Assembly (NCBI GenBank): GCA_025266875.1
Contig: JALLLT010000005.1
Coordinates: 372,001 to 436,000, forward strand
DNA: 64,000 nucleotides
Direction of reading: 5' to 3'
Origin: Fennellomyces sp. T-0311
Lineage: Eukaryota > Mucoromycota > Mucoromycetes > Mucorales > Lichtheimiaceae
This document shows positions 22,193-32,942 of the stretch, piece after piece (the stretch's first letter is position 1; the number at the start of each line of letters is the position of its first letter). A program made the position numbers and the translations under genes. The notes beneath the pieces were generated by a model. The model was given only the letters and a program-made list of their open reading frames with translations. It made no database searches and was not told the DNA's origin.

Positions 22193-25100
22193 ATGGCAGC
22201 ATTAACTTCAGCAAGTACGTCTCTTCTTTCGCACGAGCGAAATGGCCTGCAAAGAAACGCTTTGTGTAGCATTGGTATACTAACACTACTGCTAGGCGGC
22301 ATCCTCGCGCTGCTCGATGAGCAGCAACCTGAACTCCAAATATACGCTTTACAAAACTTGAACAACCTCGTCAACGAATTCTGGGCAGAAATATCCGATT
22401 CGGTCGCAAAAATGTAAGAGGGTTGAATCCGTCGTAGCGACGGTGTTATTCCTGCTGGAGATCTACGCGGACTTATGCTTCATATGTTGTTAGCGAGATC
22501 CTTTATGAAGATTCGCAATTTTCGCAGAGAGAGTTGGCGGCATTGGTAGCGTCCAAGGTATGCCTTGCAATCGGCTTTGCGGACGGGATCTGATAACCGG
22601 CATTGATAGGTCTACTACCACCTCGGTGAACTTGACGAGTCGCTTACCTTCGCGCTTGGTGCCGGTCAGATCTTTGACTTGACGGAAAAGTCTGAATACG
22701 TGGAAACAATCATCTGTACGTCTTTTGAAAAAAAAAGAGGTCGTCGTCCTGTTGCTTACTAAAATTACGGAATAGCAAAATGCATCGACAAGTACATTTC
22801 ATTGCGAACGCGTCAGGCGGAAGGAGATGCTATCGAGGAGATCGATCCACGACTTCAAAACATCGTCGAGCGCATGTTCCAACGATGCTCCGAAGACCAC
22901 GAATACGAACAGGCAATTGGTGTTGCGCTTGAAGCTAGACGGCTCGACGTAGTGAAGACGATGATCGAACGAGGTTCGCCACACAAACTTCTGCCCTATG
23001 TATTGGAAGTTGCCATGACACTTGTGCAGAACTTGGATTTCCGTAATCAAGTAAGCAGAGAGCTATGGCGGTTGGACGTGTCTTAACCCTCGCTGTTAGG
23101 TGCTCCGTCTCTTGGTTACGCTATATCGCGAATTACAGGAGCCAGACTACATTTCGATTAGCCAATGCCTTGTCCATTTGAACGATTCAGCCTCGTGCAC
23201 TGAGCTTTTGCGCGACTTGATTGAAAAGGATGAAGTGGTAGGCTGGACGGAAAGGGTCAGCGATATGCTTGGTAAACTAATGCAATTTTTAGCTGATGGC
23301 ATATCAAATTGCCTTTGATCTTGAAGAGAATGCCACCCAGGACTTTTTGTTGCGAGTCGCTACCGAATTACCACAGCCACAGGCGCCTCCTCAGCAGGAA
23401 GGTGCTGAAGCATCCGAGGTAGTATTTACGCGAAGACTGGGTGGCCATAGAGACTAACATAGCCGTAGCCCAAGCTGAGCACCAAGGATGAGGAGTTCAA
23501 GAAGATCCGGTCGATTCTGTCTGGCGAGGAGACGATCCGATTGAACCTGGAGTTCTTGTACCGCAACAACAACACCGACCTGTTGATTCTGAAGAACACA
23601 AAGAACGCTCTCGAGTCCCGCAACTCCATATTCCATACAGCTGTCACCTTTGCAAACGCATTCATGCACGCCGGTACCACCAGCGACGAGTTCTTGCGCC
23701 AGAACCTCGAGTGGCTGTCCCGCGCCACCAACTGGTCCAAGTTCAGCGCCACTGCTGCCCTCGGTGTTATCCACAAGGTAATATGCTTACATTGGCTTTA
23801 CGGTTCAGCGAGGTGCTGATAAGGGGTGTATAGGGTCAATTGGCACAATCGATGAACCTGCTGTCGCCATACTTGCCACAGGAGGGCGGTAGCGGAAGCA
23901 GCGTATATTCCGAGGGTGGCTCGTTGTATGCGCTTGGTCTGATCAACGCGAACCACGGCACAGGTGTCCTCGATTACCTGAAGAATGCCTTAAAGGATGC
24001 CCAAAGTGATGTTATCCAGCACGGTGCTTCTCTTGGTCTCGGTGTGGCTGGCATGGCAACCGACAACGAGGGTAGGTTTTGAATTATGCGGGAGCTCATG
24101 AACGTGTTGCTTATTGGATGGTTACAGATATCTACAACGAGCTGAAGAATGTGCTGTTCAGCGACAGTGCTGTGGCAGGCGAGGCTGCTGGTCTGGCAAT
24201 GGGCCTTGTCATGCTGGGTACTGCATCACCTGAAGCCATCGAAGAGATGCTTCAGTACGCGCATGAGACTCAACACGAAAAGATCATCCGCGGTCTTGCT
24301 GTCGGCATCTCGTTGATCATGTACGGCAAGGAAGAAAAGGCCGATGCTTTGATCGATCAACTCTTGGACGACAAGGACCCTGTCCTGCGATATGGCGGTA
24401 TCTACACGATCGCTATGGCATACAGTGGCACTGGCAACAACAAGGCCATCCGTCGACTGCTTCACGTGGCTGTCAGTGATGTCAATGACGATGTCCGTCG
24501 TGCTGCAGTAACAGCTCTTGGTTTCATCTTGCTGCGGAATCCTAAGCAGGTGCCACGCATCGTCCAGTTGCTGGCCGAAAGTTATAATCCTAATGTTAGA
24601 TACGGTGCTGCTCTGGCACTGGGTATTTCCTGCGCCGGCACCGGCTACCTCGTAAGTTTGCTCTTGCGCATTAGGAACTGCGCGTTGCTAACCATTTACG
24701 CTACAGGATGCGCTTGAGCTTCTCGAGCCCATGACAAAGGACCCTGTTGACTTTGTTCGACAAGGTGCACTCATCTCGCAAGCCATGATTCTCGTACAAC
24801 AAACCGAAAACACAAGTCCCAAGGTGGCCAGCGTAAGAAAGCTTTACGAGAAGATCATCAGCGACAAGCACGAAGATCCGATGGCCAAGTTTGGTGCTGC
24901 ACTGGCACAAGGCATCATCGATGCTGGCGGTCGGAACGTAACAATATCCCTTGTGTCGCGCACGGGCCACGCCAACATGCCTGCTATCATTGGTACAGCC
25001 ATCTTTACACAATTCTGGTACTGGTACCCATTAACGCACATGTTGAGTCTGGCATTCACGCCTACGGCCATCATTGGTCTCAACAAAAACCTCGAGGTAA

Positions 25101-25710
25101 CGCAATAGAAAGCGCGCATTGACCAGCGAAAGACTAAGCAGAGCAAAACAGACTCCCAAATTCGATTTCGTGTCGAATGTCAGACCCTCCTTGTTCGCCT
25201 ACCCACCACAACTCAAACCTCCATCGACCACCGTCGTAGAAAAAGTTGCCACCGCCGTGCTATCCACAACCGCAAAGACCAAGGCCAGAGCAAAGAAATC
25301 AGAGAAGGAGAAGGCTGACCACATGGACATAGACAAGGAGCCGGTCAAGGAGGAGAAGAAGGAAGACAAGGACGACAAGAAGCCCAGGAAGAAGAAGGAG
25401 GAGAACTTTGAAGTCATGGAGAACATGGCACGCGTTGTTCCGGCACAACTCAAGCACATCTCATTCAAGGCCGACTCTCGGTACCAGCCTTTGAAGAAGA
25501 GCAATGTTGGAGGCATCATCATGCTTTTGGATAAAACACCCGGCGAGATGGAGGATTTAATCCAGCCAAGCGCGCCGTCGGGAGGTAAGTTGCTAAACGA
25601 CAATCTGTTTCCACCGTCACTAACCTTGCTCTGCAGAGTCATCGGGCGCCGGCCAGGCTGAGGAGGAGGCACCGCCATTCGAACCCTTTGAATATCCATT
25701 TGAGGACTAA
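22193..25710 (+). CDS. RPN2: 26S proteasome regulatory subunit RPN2 (PSMD1)
   Basis: Large scaffold subunit of the 19S regulatory particle base. In this family it contacts the ATPase ring and carries the Rpn13 docking tail. Thirteen exons give 938 residues, close to yeast and human: 22193-22214, 22296-22413, 22494-22557, 22610-22715, 22776-23050, 23100-23237, 23293-23418, 23469-23777, 23834-24071, 24128-24651, 24707-25096, 25152-25584, 25637-25710. The N-terminus has [14 protein letters not shown] and [12 protein letters not shown]. The middle holds the PC-repeat toroid with runs such as [15 protein letters not shown] and [13 protein letters not shown]. Then come [20 protein letters not shown] and a Lys/Glu-rich disordered stretch with [13 protein letters not shown]. 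The C-terminus ends [11 protein letters not shown], the expected acidic-aromatic tail. The start ATG opens a 22-nt first exon that joins in frame. All introns are GT-AG, 49-81 bp. Confidence 0.96.
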
Positions 25711-26238
25711 AATCACACCAAACCCATCCGCGCATTATAATCAAACTTGCTTATATATAAAATACGATTTCAACCCTCTTCCGTGCTCACACCGTGGTTT
25801 AAGAAGCTGTCATACAGCCCACTTTCGCACATAAATGCAGTGATTCTCAAGAAACGCGTGCATTCTCAAACATGCAGCCAGCTTTTTATTGTGCCGTAAT
25901 AATGAATGAAAGCTAATACATATTCCAGCGGATACAGTGGCTTCCTTCCCTGCGATCCAGAGGTAGCCGCCCTCAATGAACAATACACACCCAGAGGTCT
26001 CGGCACCCAACAAGAAATTGTCTTCCTTAATTCAAAACTAAACAGAGAGCACAAAGAAAATATCCTTTTTGGGAAGGAGCAGAGATCATGTGAGATCACT
26101 CAATCCAGGGGATAGGGGCGGTACCTAACAAAGTGTAGTTTCGTGTCACTGAAGCAGCCACTGACGACCATCCCACTGTGCGTGTAGTGCGTTTGATCAG
26201 TTGATACTATCTGACTCACCATTCCAGTCATTACAGAA
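25711..26238. other. Intergenic, RPN2 3' flank and entry to the transposon-rich island
   Basis: An open frame at about 25906-26115 (plus) may be a 5' scrap of the transposase-like gene that follows. It shows no domain on its own. Confidence 0.4.
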
Positions 26239-27890
26239 TTGTATTGGCATTGTCAACCAATGGACGAAAGCGACCCGTGTCCTAACTTCATCCTTGTCGA
26301 CATCGCACGCCATTCTGAACTTCCATGTCATAAAGGCGCGAGAGCGAACTTCCCATGCCGCAAATGCTTCTACCCCATGAATCCTGCAGAAGAAGATGCC
26401 AACATTAATCACCATAACAACAGCACTCTTCGTTCTCAGGATGACATTCGTGCTTTGACGACCAGCGGCGGCTCTGCAAATCTCATACGCTTTTCACATG
26501 ACAGGTATATCAATGATTTGAATGATCTTGGCTTGAAGCTGACCGGAGGTGAAGTGTTGCTCGGTCTCCGCGCATTTGGCCAACAAAGGATTTACCAATC
26601 GAGATACGGCACTACATGATGCTTGAGATTACCAAGTGTATTGTGTACTCGTCTATCAAGTACCTGAGGGCAGCCGAAACGAACCAGCTACAGGCGAAGC
26701 TTCGTACCTACGAATCCAATGCTTTCGGTCGTAGCATGGGCAGCTGTCTGCGGTTAAGCAGTACTTCCTTTGTTGGACGCGACTTCAAGATCATGTCACA
26801 ACAGCTACCTGCCATTATCAACGGCCCATTGCGTCGCGAGTGGTCCACATTAGCAAATGACAGAAAGAAAGTCATTGAGATATGGTACAACTGTTTTGTG
26901 GCTCACGGCGAATTGGTTTCCTTGGTCTACACGGGTCAGATCAGCGACGACTTCGGCGAATATTGCAGAATCGTGCATCAAAAGGTCGATGAGCTCACTG
27001 CTGCCATCGTAGAACTGGAAGCCGTTTGCGCGAGGTACCACATCGCAGGATCCCGAGTCGTCAGCAAAACGTCGAAGCTGCACGTATTGCATCATCTTAG
27101 GGATGATCTCGTTCGCTTTGCTCCCGCTATTCATTTCGAAAGTGAAAAAGGAGAGCAGTTTAACAAATTCATTCGCGAGCGTATATTCCATACCAACCGC
27201 CATAATTCCTCGCGCGATGTGCTAACACTCTTTGGCCGCCAATTTATGTTTCTACATATCATCGACGGAGGATTCTGGCAGGACAAAGATGATCGCGTCA
27301 ATGCTGGTGATGCGATCCACCAATATATGGAAACTCATCCAGATTTTGGCTCTGTTTACCTTGGTGCAGATCGAGAATACTCGGACAACAATACTTCCGT
27401 AAAGGAGTTCAAGAAAGGTGCTGTCGGATTTTTCCTTGATCTACGAGACCATGTACAGAGCACCATAATCCTTGGCCAGATTGCAGATATAGTTCACAAT
27501 GAACAAGATGGTACACCATATGTTCATTTGAATGTATTTGCGCCGTTCCGTGAGCTTGCACCACAGACACCAGAATGCTCCTTCCCGTACTCCATCTACT
27601 CGAACTGCGTGAACGACACTTCTGGTGGAAATCTGATCGTCGCACCATGGCCTATACCCACCCATCCTTTTGCAGCAGATTCGCTACATCTAGACGATCT
27701 AGTCGATCTACAACCATATGATTTACAAAACGGATACTCTGTTGTAAATGTTAGCAAGTTCGGCACTTTATGGTACTTGCTTCAAAATAACGTGCGTGCA
27801 CTTTATGCCCAATCTATGATTAAATTTATCTATGTCCACTTTTATTTCTTTATAACGCCACCTCACTTCATTTATCAAATTAATAATTGA
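26239..27890 (+). mobile_element. Frameshifted transposase-like protein (fungal CACTA/Plavaka-type element)
   Basis: Two overlapping open frames (26239-26619 and 26616-27890) read as one protein broken by a one-base shift near 26577-26600. The second frame extended upstream supplies PTKDLPIEIRHYMML, the expected continuation of the first. Landmarks in order are HSELPCHKGARANFPCRKC (a CxxC pair), the PxEIxHxxxLxxxK box, SKLHVLHHLRDDLVRFAPAI, then SEKGEQFNKFIRE and HTNRHNSSRD. This sequence of motifs is typical of a repetitive fungal protein family that I associate with CACTA-like transposases. No terminal repeats were found, so element borders are unknown. With the frameshift it is probably dead. 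Confidence 0.6.
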
Positions 27891-27975
27891 TGCTGTTTGA
27901 TGTCCATACAGCTATGCATGTAGGTCTCCATAATTCAACTCAGTGGAATTCTTACAGTTTCCACCACAGTGATGT

Positions 27976-28833
27976 TTGTGGTCATCTGCGCCTTTTCACC
28001 AGCCCACTAGCTCTTCCCCTAACGATCTCCTTAACTTGTTGAAATTCATATGTACAATATTTCTTCAGGACGCAGTAATGATGAGCTGCCTATATCCAGC
28101 ACACCCAATCTTCCGCGATCCTCTCTTTTCAGTCCAAGAGTATCGCGATTTCGAATCGTCGCTCCTGAACGCAAGTGATACGATGCAACAACCAGCCGAT
28201 ATAAGTATCAATAATGTACTTCCACATGTTGGTCAACGTCTTGACGTGATCGACGGTAGGATCGAGATGCATCATCGCTCGACCATTTAAAACTCTTCGT
28301 CGTGAAGACCAAGAATTGCGAGAGCAGATGTCAGCAATGATGACTACGGTCAATCGATTCGCTTCTGGCCACTTTCGGCTCCACCCTGGTCCTGGTGTTG
28401 AACCGCAGGGAAGTGTGTCGGGCGATAGCACGCAGCAGCAGCAGCATCTGGCGACCACACCTGCCAATGTCACTGATGGGCCTCCAAACTACGCGATAGA
28501 TATGACTATCAAAAGGTCATTGATGTCTGGAACGAGTACCACCATGGAACTGGGAATCAGCCGGCAACCTCCCAATTGGAAGAAGAATGGGGTACAGTTT
28601 GGAGACGTAAGGCATACGTGACCAAGCGCTTCACCCGACGTTTAAAAGTCATAAAAGCCATCGAAGATATCGCCGAACAAAGGGCTGATATCCATGGCAA
28701 CGTGGCAGCCGCTGAACTCCTGCAGCGCGAGATGTCAAGAAGAAACTGGTCGCTTAACCAGCTCATAAATGACCTGTATAAAAGTGAACCATCTTCGTTG
28801 ACAGAGCTTAGAGTGGCCAAAACATTCCAATAA
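27976..28833 (+). mobile_element. Crypton-like remnant with GCR1_C-type DNA-binding domain
   Basis: Three plus-strand pieces (27976-28290, about 28290-28530, about 28520-28833) form one protein with shifts between them. The middle piece has a basic/acidic helix (LRREDQELREQMSAMM) and a Gln run. The last reads VIDVWNEYHHGTGNQPATSQ, then LEEEWGTVWRRK and a basic RFTRRLKVIKAIEDI helix. That matches the pattern of the GCR1_C domain (tV.dlW.Ew..G, then L...WG..WR). In Mucoromycota this domain commonly ends Crypton tyrosine-recombinase proteins, but no recombinase core is visible here. It could instead be a decayed host transcription factor. Confidence 0.5.
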
Positions 28834-29482
28834 ATAAGCCTTTGATTTGTTTATCAAGGGATTATCCTTGAGAATGTTTGCGCTTGGTTTACCTACAGTA
28901 CTGTGTTAGGGTTTATACATAGAGAATTGAAACTGTTGGAAAATGTATCTGGATTGATGGTATGTGCAAAAAGTCTCGATGGTGAGTATTAAGTAAGAAT
29001 GGGTACGAAGACCGAAGAATTCGATGTGGAAAAAAGAGTGTACTCAGTGTTGCTATGTTTTGCTTGTAGTTCTTTTGCACTAATGCAGATGGTATTTTGG
29101 TGGCAGCACTTACAAAAACCATATGAATTGCATACCAATATCGAAATTCACCTAATATTTTTAATAAGCTGACAGGAAGAAAAGAAACTCAGTGTGTGTC
29201 GTTCAAGGCTAATGCGTCTACGTTTAAGCACACAGAGCATTGTTCAGTAGTTGAATATGTTTATTCCATACTGTTCTTTAAGCTGAAGGGCTCATTGCGT
29301 GAAAAAGTGCTCATTAAAAGTTTCGACATTTTGAAATGAACGACATTGAGAAGCTGTCATGAGCATCGGTAAACAAGATCTTAAGAGTTTGTCAAAATCT
29401 ATGCATTTCAGGTGGGTACGTGACCCGCACTTGATATTACAATATGATTGAAGGTCCATTGCTGCTTGAAGACACAGACCAA
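28834..29482. other. Intergenic, nothing recognised
   Basis: AT-rich spacer between the GCR1_C remnant and the element with terminal inverted repeats. The only open frame (28913-29122 minus) has no resemblance to a known family. Confidence 0.5.
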
Positions 29483-29584
29483 GCGTGCGTCTCGGTGTTT
29501 GAATTGACTTGCACGCAAACCAAGCGTGCGTCTCGGTGTTTCAATTGACTTGCACGCAAACCAAGCGTGCGTCTCGGTGTTTCA
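29483..29584 (+). repeat. Tandem 41-bp repeat containing the left TIR
   Basis: Two full 41-bp units and a third partial one, each starting with the TIR and followed by AATTGACTTGCACGCAAACC. The third unit diverges after AATTG. Multiplied terminal repeats suggest transposase binding sites or slippage at the element end. Confidence 0.85.
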
Positions 29585-29650
29585 ATTGCAAACTGGCACT
29601 GCTGAAGTATTCCCTCCAGCTCGCTCTTGTAACCATACTTTGTAACCAAA

Positions 29651-30745
29651 ATGTCTCAGTCGCCCACAACCGCCTCTCTCAGAAAACCTAAGTGTACCAG
29701 AAAGCTTAGTCAAAACAACGCTTTCACCCATCTCGTTCCAATGGCACAGATGACGAACGATAATGCCAGGTTCAATGACCCATAATATACAATATCTACT
29801 AACGTTTTCTATTCAGTCTATGGTGCTAATGTGGATGAGTCCAATCCTCGACCAGGTGCTATCAACGCGGAAATCAGCGAGGCATTTCAAGCTCTCTCTC
29901 AGGAAAAGCTTGAAGCATAGAGGAAAGAACCAACGAACTGAATGATCAATCGCAACAGGCACCCATGGGCACTCGTGAACGGCGAAGTACTATTGAAGAG
30001 TGGAGACGCGATATTATTTCCAAGGTATACATGATGGGTGAAATCTTTGACTGTGATATCAGCTTAATGATATCCCCCCGTAATCCCGAGGATCGCCATG
30101 CAGAAGTGGCTACAGCAACTACTGGTATGTTAATAGGTAATGTAATCTATTCAATAATACGGTAATTACATTGAAGATATATATATGCTGCACAATATGC
30201 ACTACGCGAAATAAGTGAAGTTGATAGGTTCGTACAACTCTGTGAAGGTAAATGCAACAACACTGGCGGAATGGTCACCATTATTTTGATAGGATTCAAA
30301 GGTGGGCACCAACAAAGAGTGCTTAGTGAATTTATATACTCGGATATGCGATATTTAATAAACTCTACTGTTCACCATTATGCTGCACAACAGGATAAAG
30401 AGAGAGAAGAACAAGAAGCCCAAGAGGTGCCAGGTGTGTCCGATGGAGAAGGTCATAAACGGAACCGTGAAATTGGTAAATAGTTTCGAGATGAGCACTA
30501 TGAGTTGCTAGGGAGATGCGTTATATCCAACGTTTTGGGAAAAACCCTATCAATAACTCGTCTTCTATCCATTAGACCAAGCAACAGGCATTAAGGTTCA
30601 GCGGTTGAAATGGGGTGGCTACCGTCGCATGAAATATCATGATACCCATAATAACGAGAAATATGGATACCGCGATGCTAAAAAAGGCGCTGGTCTCTTG
30701 GGATACGATTTTGGAACCCCCAGACTATCCCACCCGGTGAACTAA
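29651..30745 (+). CDS. Unknown multi-exon protein inside the TIR element (HMG-box-like segment)
   Basis: Plus-strand coding pieces lie between the inverted repeats: 29651-29768, then a segment from 29818 after a good intron end (branch TACTAACG), then about 29911-30121, 30187-30480 and about 30573-30745. Phases do not join cleanly everywhere, so the gene is either decayed or I have misplaced exons. The second piece (VDESNPRPGAINAEISEAF, then a Leu-Ser-Gln-Glu turn and a charged helix) resembles helices 2-3 of an HMG box. The last piece is basic (KVQRLKWGGYRRMKYHD). No DDE or recombinase catalytic pattern was seen. Function unknown. Confidence 0.35.
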
Positions 30746-30908
30746 AATAAAGAATCGCCAATTCATTGAAAGCATTTTTGATTCAAGCATTAACGTTGCC
30801 TCTGATGAAAAAGTGGTAAAAATAGTCAAGGTGAACAATGGTTTGTATCGTCCCATAATTACGGTGAAACACCGAGACGCACGCGACACATCCTAAGGCA
30901 CTCATAGA

Positions 30909-32521
30909 ATGTCTGAGAAAGAGAAATCAAGCAACCATGTCTCTGAAATCGCTGGCGAAAGCAGCTCTGCAAAAGAGATCGTCAATCCCAACATGGTGCC
31001 ATGTTCTGTTTGCTACAAAAATCCCGTGCACAAGACAAGAAACAAATTTCTGCAGTGCCATGCTTGTCAGGAGAAAAGGAGACGTGGAGAAGCCAATCAA
31101 TCAAAGCAACTGGAGCCATTTTCGTTCGAGAAGGGCTGCAAACGTGCTTTGGCGAGCGTGGATGGGGACACAGGTACCAGGTGTCAAGAGTAGCGATTCA
31201 CGATCTGGTTGCATGCTAACGAGAGTCAATAGACTTCTTTACGGAAGATAGGGCTGCCTCAGCTGCGCGGCTAATTGATTGCAAACCGCTTTCGATTTCC
31301 ATTAAACGCCAACGGCAGGATCCGCTGGAGCTGTTCGGTCTTTTCCATGATTCGAATTTGGAGCTATTGAAGTCTACGTTGAAAGATGATTCAGCAAGCT
31401 GCACATTCCAATTTTCGTCGGCAGCATCAGCCATTCGGACACCAGCACCGCCACCACCCGAGTACGAAGATCTGGCCAAGGCATGCGCTAGTTCTTGCTT
31501 GCCATTTCTACTGGACAAGCTTGGGCCACTTTCGGAAATGGATGACTCGCTGCAGCAACAATTGAATATGGATTTTCGATTATCTCCATATCTATTACCT
31601 GCAGTGGCAAAGTTGTTCACAGGGGCAATCTTACACTCGCCTATTGGAGCCATCAAACTTTTAACCGTTGAGGTCTATTCACGTCACGCTTCATTGGATA
31701 TACATTGTGAAGCAGGCACCGTGGTATCTACGTTACCAAACGACAACAACACCTTATACGCGAGGATCTTCTGTGGTACACTTGTCGCCGCAGATGGCAA
31801 GGGAGCGAAGCGAAAGCTCATGGTTGGAACAGACACGATCAACATTCTATGCATATGCTCTGTATTGGTTTCCGCCACTCAATCAGTATCTGTTGGTCCC
31901 AATACGAACTACAATGTCGATTCCTCGCGAACGAGAATATATTTCGAAATTGATGCCATCCGTGAATTCCAACAAAAGCAGCAGCATATCACCTCTCAGA
32001 ATGTATACGAGTTTGATTTGAATACGCTCAGACAGTTAATTTCTGGCTTTGACTCTCCTACAACCTATGTCCCATATCGCCCAACATCCTCTCCTTTCAA
32101 CGATCTGCATCACATGCCAGCGACGATTTTCACAAGTTGCGATCTCCCTAGTCATGCTGGTTATGGTACAAATTATACATCAGCACCTAAAGTTGCATCA
32201 GAACTTCTTCAGTTGTTTGCACGGGCTATTGTAACAACGTCAGCACGCCTTCCTAAGCAACAGTACGCAGACTTTCGCAAAAAAACTGATTCGGTGACAA
32301 CCAAAGGCACCAAGCAGTGGGCGGCATTGTCAGCAATTCTCGTAGATTTGGATCAAGATTTCAAATCTAAGGAGTTTATTGAAGTTTACGTGTTCATCGG
32401 AAACCACGGCTTGCAAGGAATATCTGAGGTGGCAGGAGGCGCCTTAGCCGAAGCAAACAAGAAAATTCAAAAAAAACATAGCAGCACGACTTGCGCGTTT
32501 GTATGGCACACAAGGATATAA
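30909..32521 (+). CDS. Unknown protein with N-terminal four-cysteine motif
   Basis: Two exons (30909-31173, 31233-32521; intron 59 bp with branch GCTAACG) give 517 residues. The N-terminus is Ser/Glu-rich, followed by CSVC...CHAC (C-x2-C-x17-C-x2-C), a plausible zinc-binding pair, and a basic stretch. The rest is a globular-looking domain containing PPPPEYEDLAKACASSCLPF, a Gln-rich patch and a C-terminal VYVFIGNHG. I do not recognise the family. The ATG is only 25 bp beyond the right end of the TIR element, so the two may share a history or the element may supply the promoter. The long intact frame suggests it is or recently was functional. Confidence 0.6.
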
Positions 32522-32942
32522 TTAAATGGTCAACTATGTACATATAGCAATCATACTGCATCCATTGCGACCACCTTGGTGATGGAGGCCTTGCATACCC
32601 AGTTGTACTTCACCATGATAACTTTTCGTATTTCTGAGAATTGTATTCTTATGCTGATGATCCAAATGCTCCCAGAGCTTCAAATGGCTCGATAGACCCA
32701 ATTCCAGAATTTTCAAGTGCAAACCGCCGTTTTCTACCACAGAAGGCAGGTGACCTTGGAGGCAATTCGCAAATGCTGCATTGCTGTCAAAGTTGATTCC
32801 GAAATCGAGTATCAGAATTTAAAGTAGCGAAGCCCAATCACAGTGTCTAATCTCCAACGCACGATGATTCATTTTGGCCGTGTTTGTTGGATCTTAAAAC
32901 TTTCACTTCTTTCTCCCCACTCTTTATTCTTTATTATACCTG
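32522..32942. other. Intergenic, ILV3 upstream region
   Basis: No gene supported. A 68-codon minus frame (32534-32740) has no known family. Confidence 0.5.

Larger units (their letters stand above)
29483..30884. mobile_element. 1.4 kb DNA element with 18-20 bp terminal inverted repeats
   Basis: The left end carries three tandem copies of GCGTGCGTCTCGGTGTTT starting at 29483, 29524 and 29565. The right end (30867-30884) is the exact inverse complement of these 18 bases, and 20 bases match for the second and third copies. No clear target-site duplication was found at the outermost copies. The interior carries a multi-exon gene (29651-30745) without an obvious transposase, so the element may be non-autonomous or of an uncharacterised type. 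Confidence 0.6.

Noticed and set aside
23426..23776. Minus-strand open frames opposite RPN2
   Set aside because: They lie antisense to conserved RPN2 exons and have no splice pattern or family resemblance.
29483..29584. CRISPR-like array of regularly spaced repeats
   Set aside because: The period is 41 bp with near-identical spacers, and the repeat recurs inverted 1.3 kb away. This is a tandem terminal repeat of a mobile element in a eukaryotic genome.
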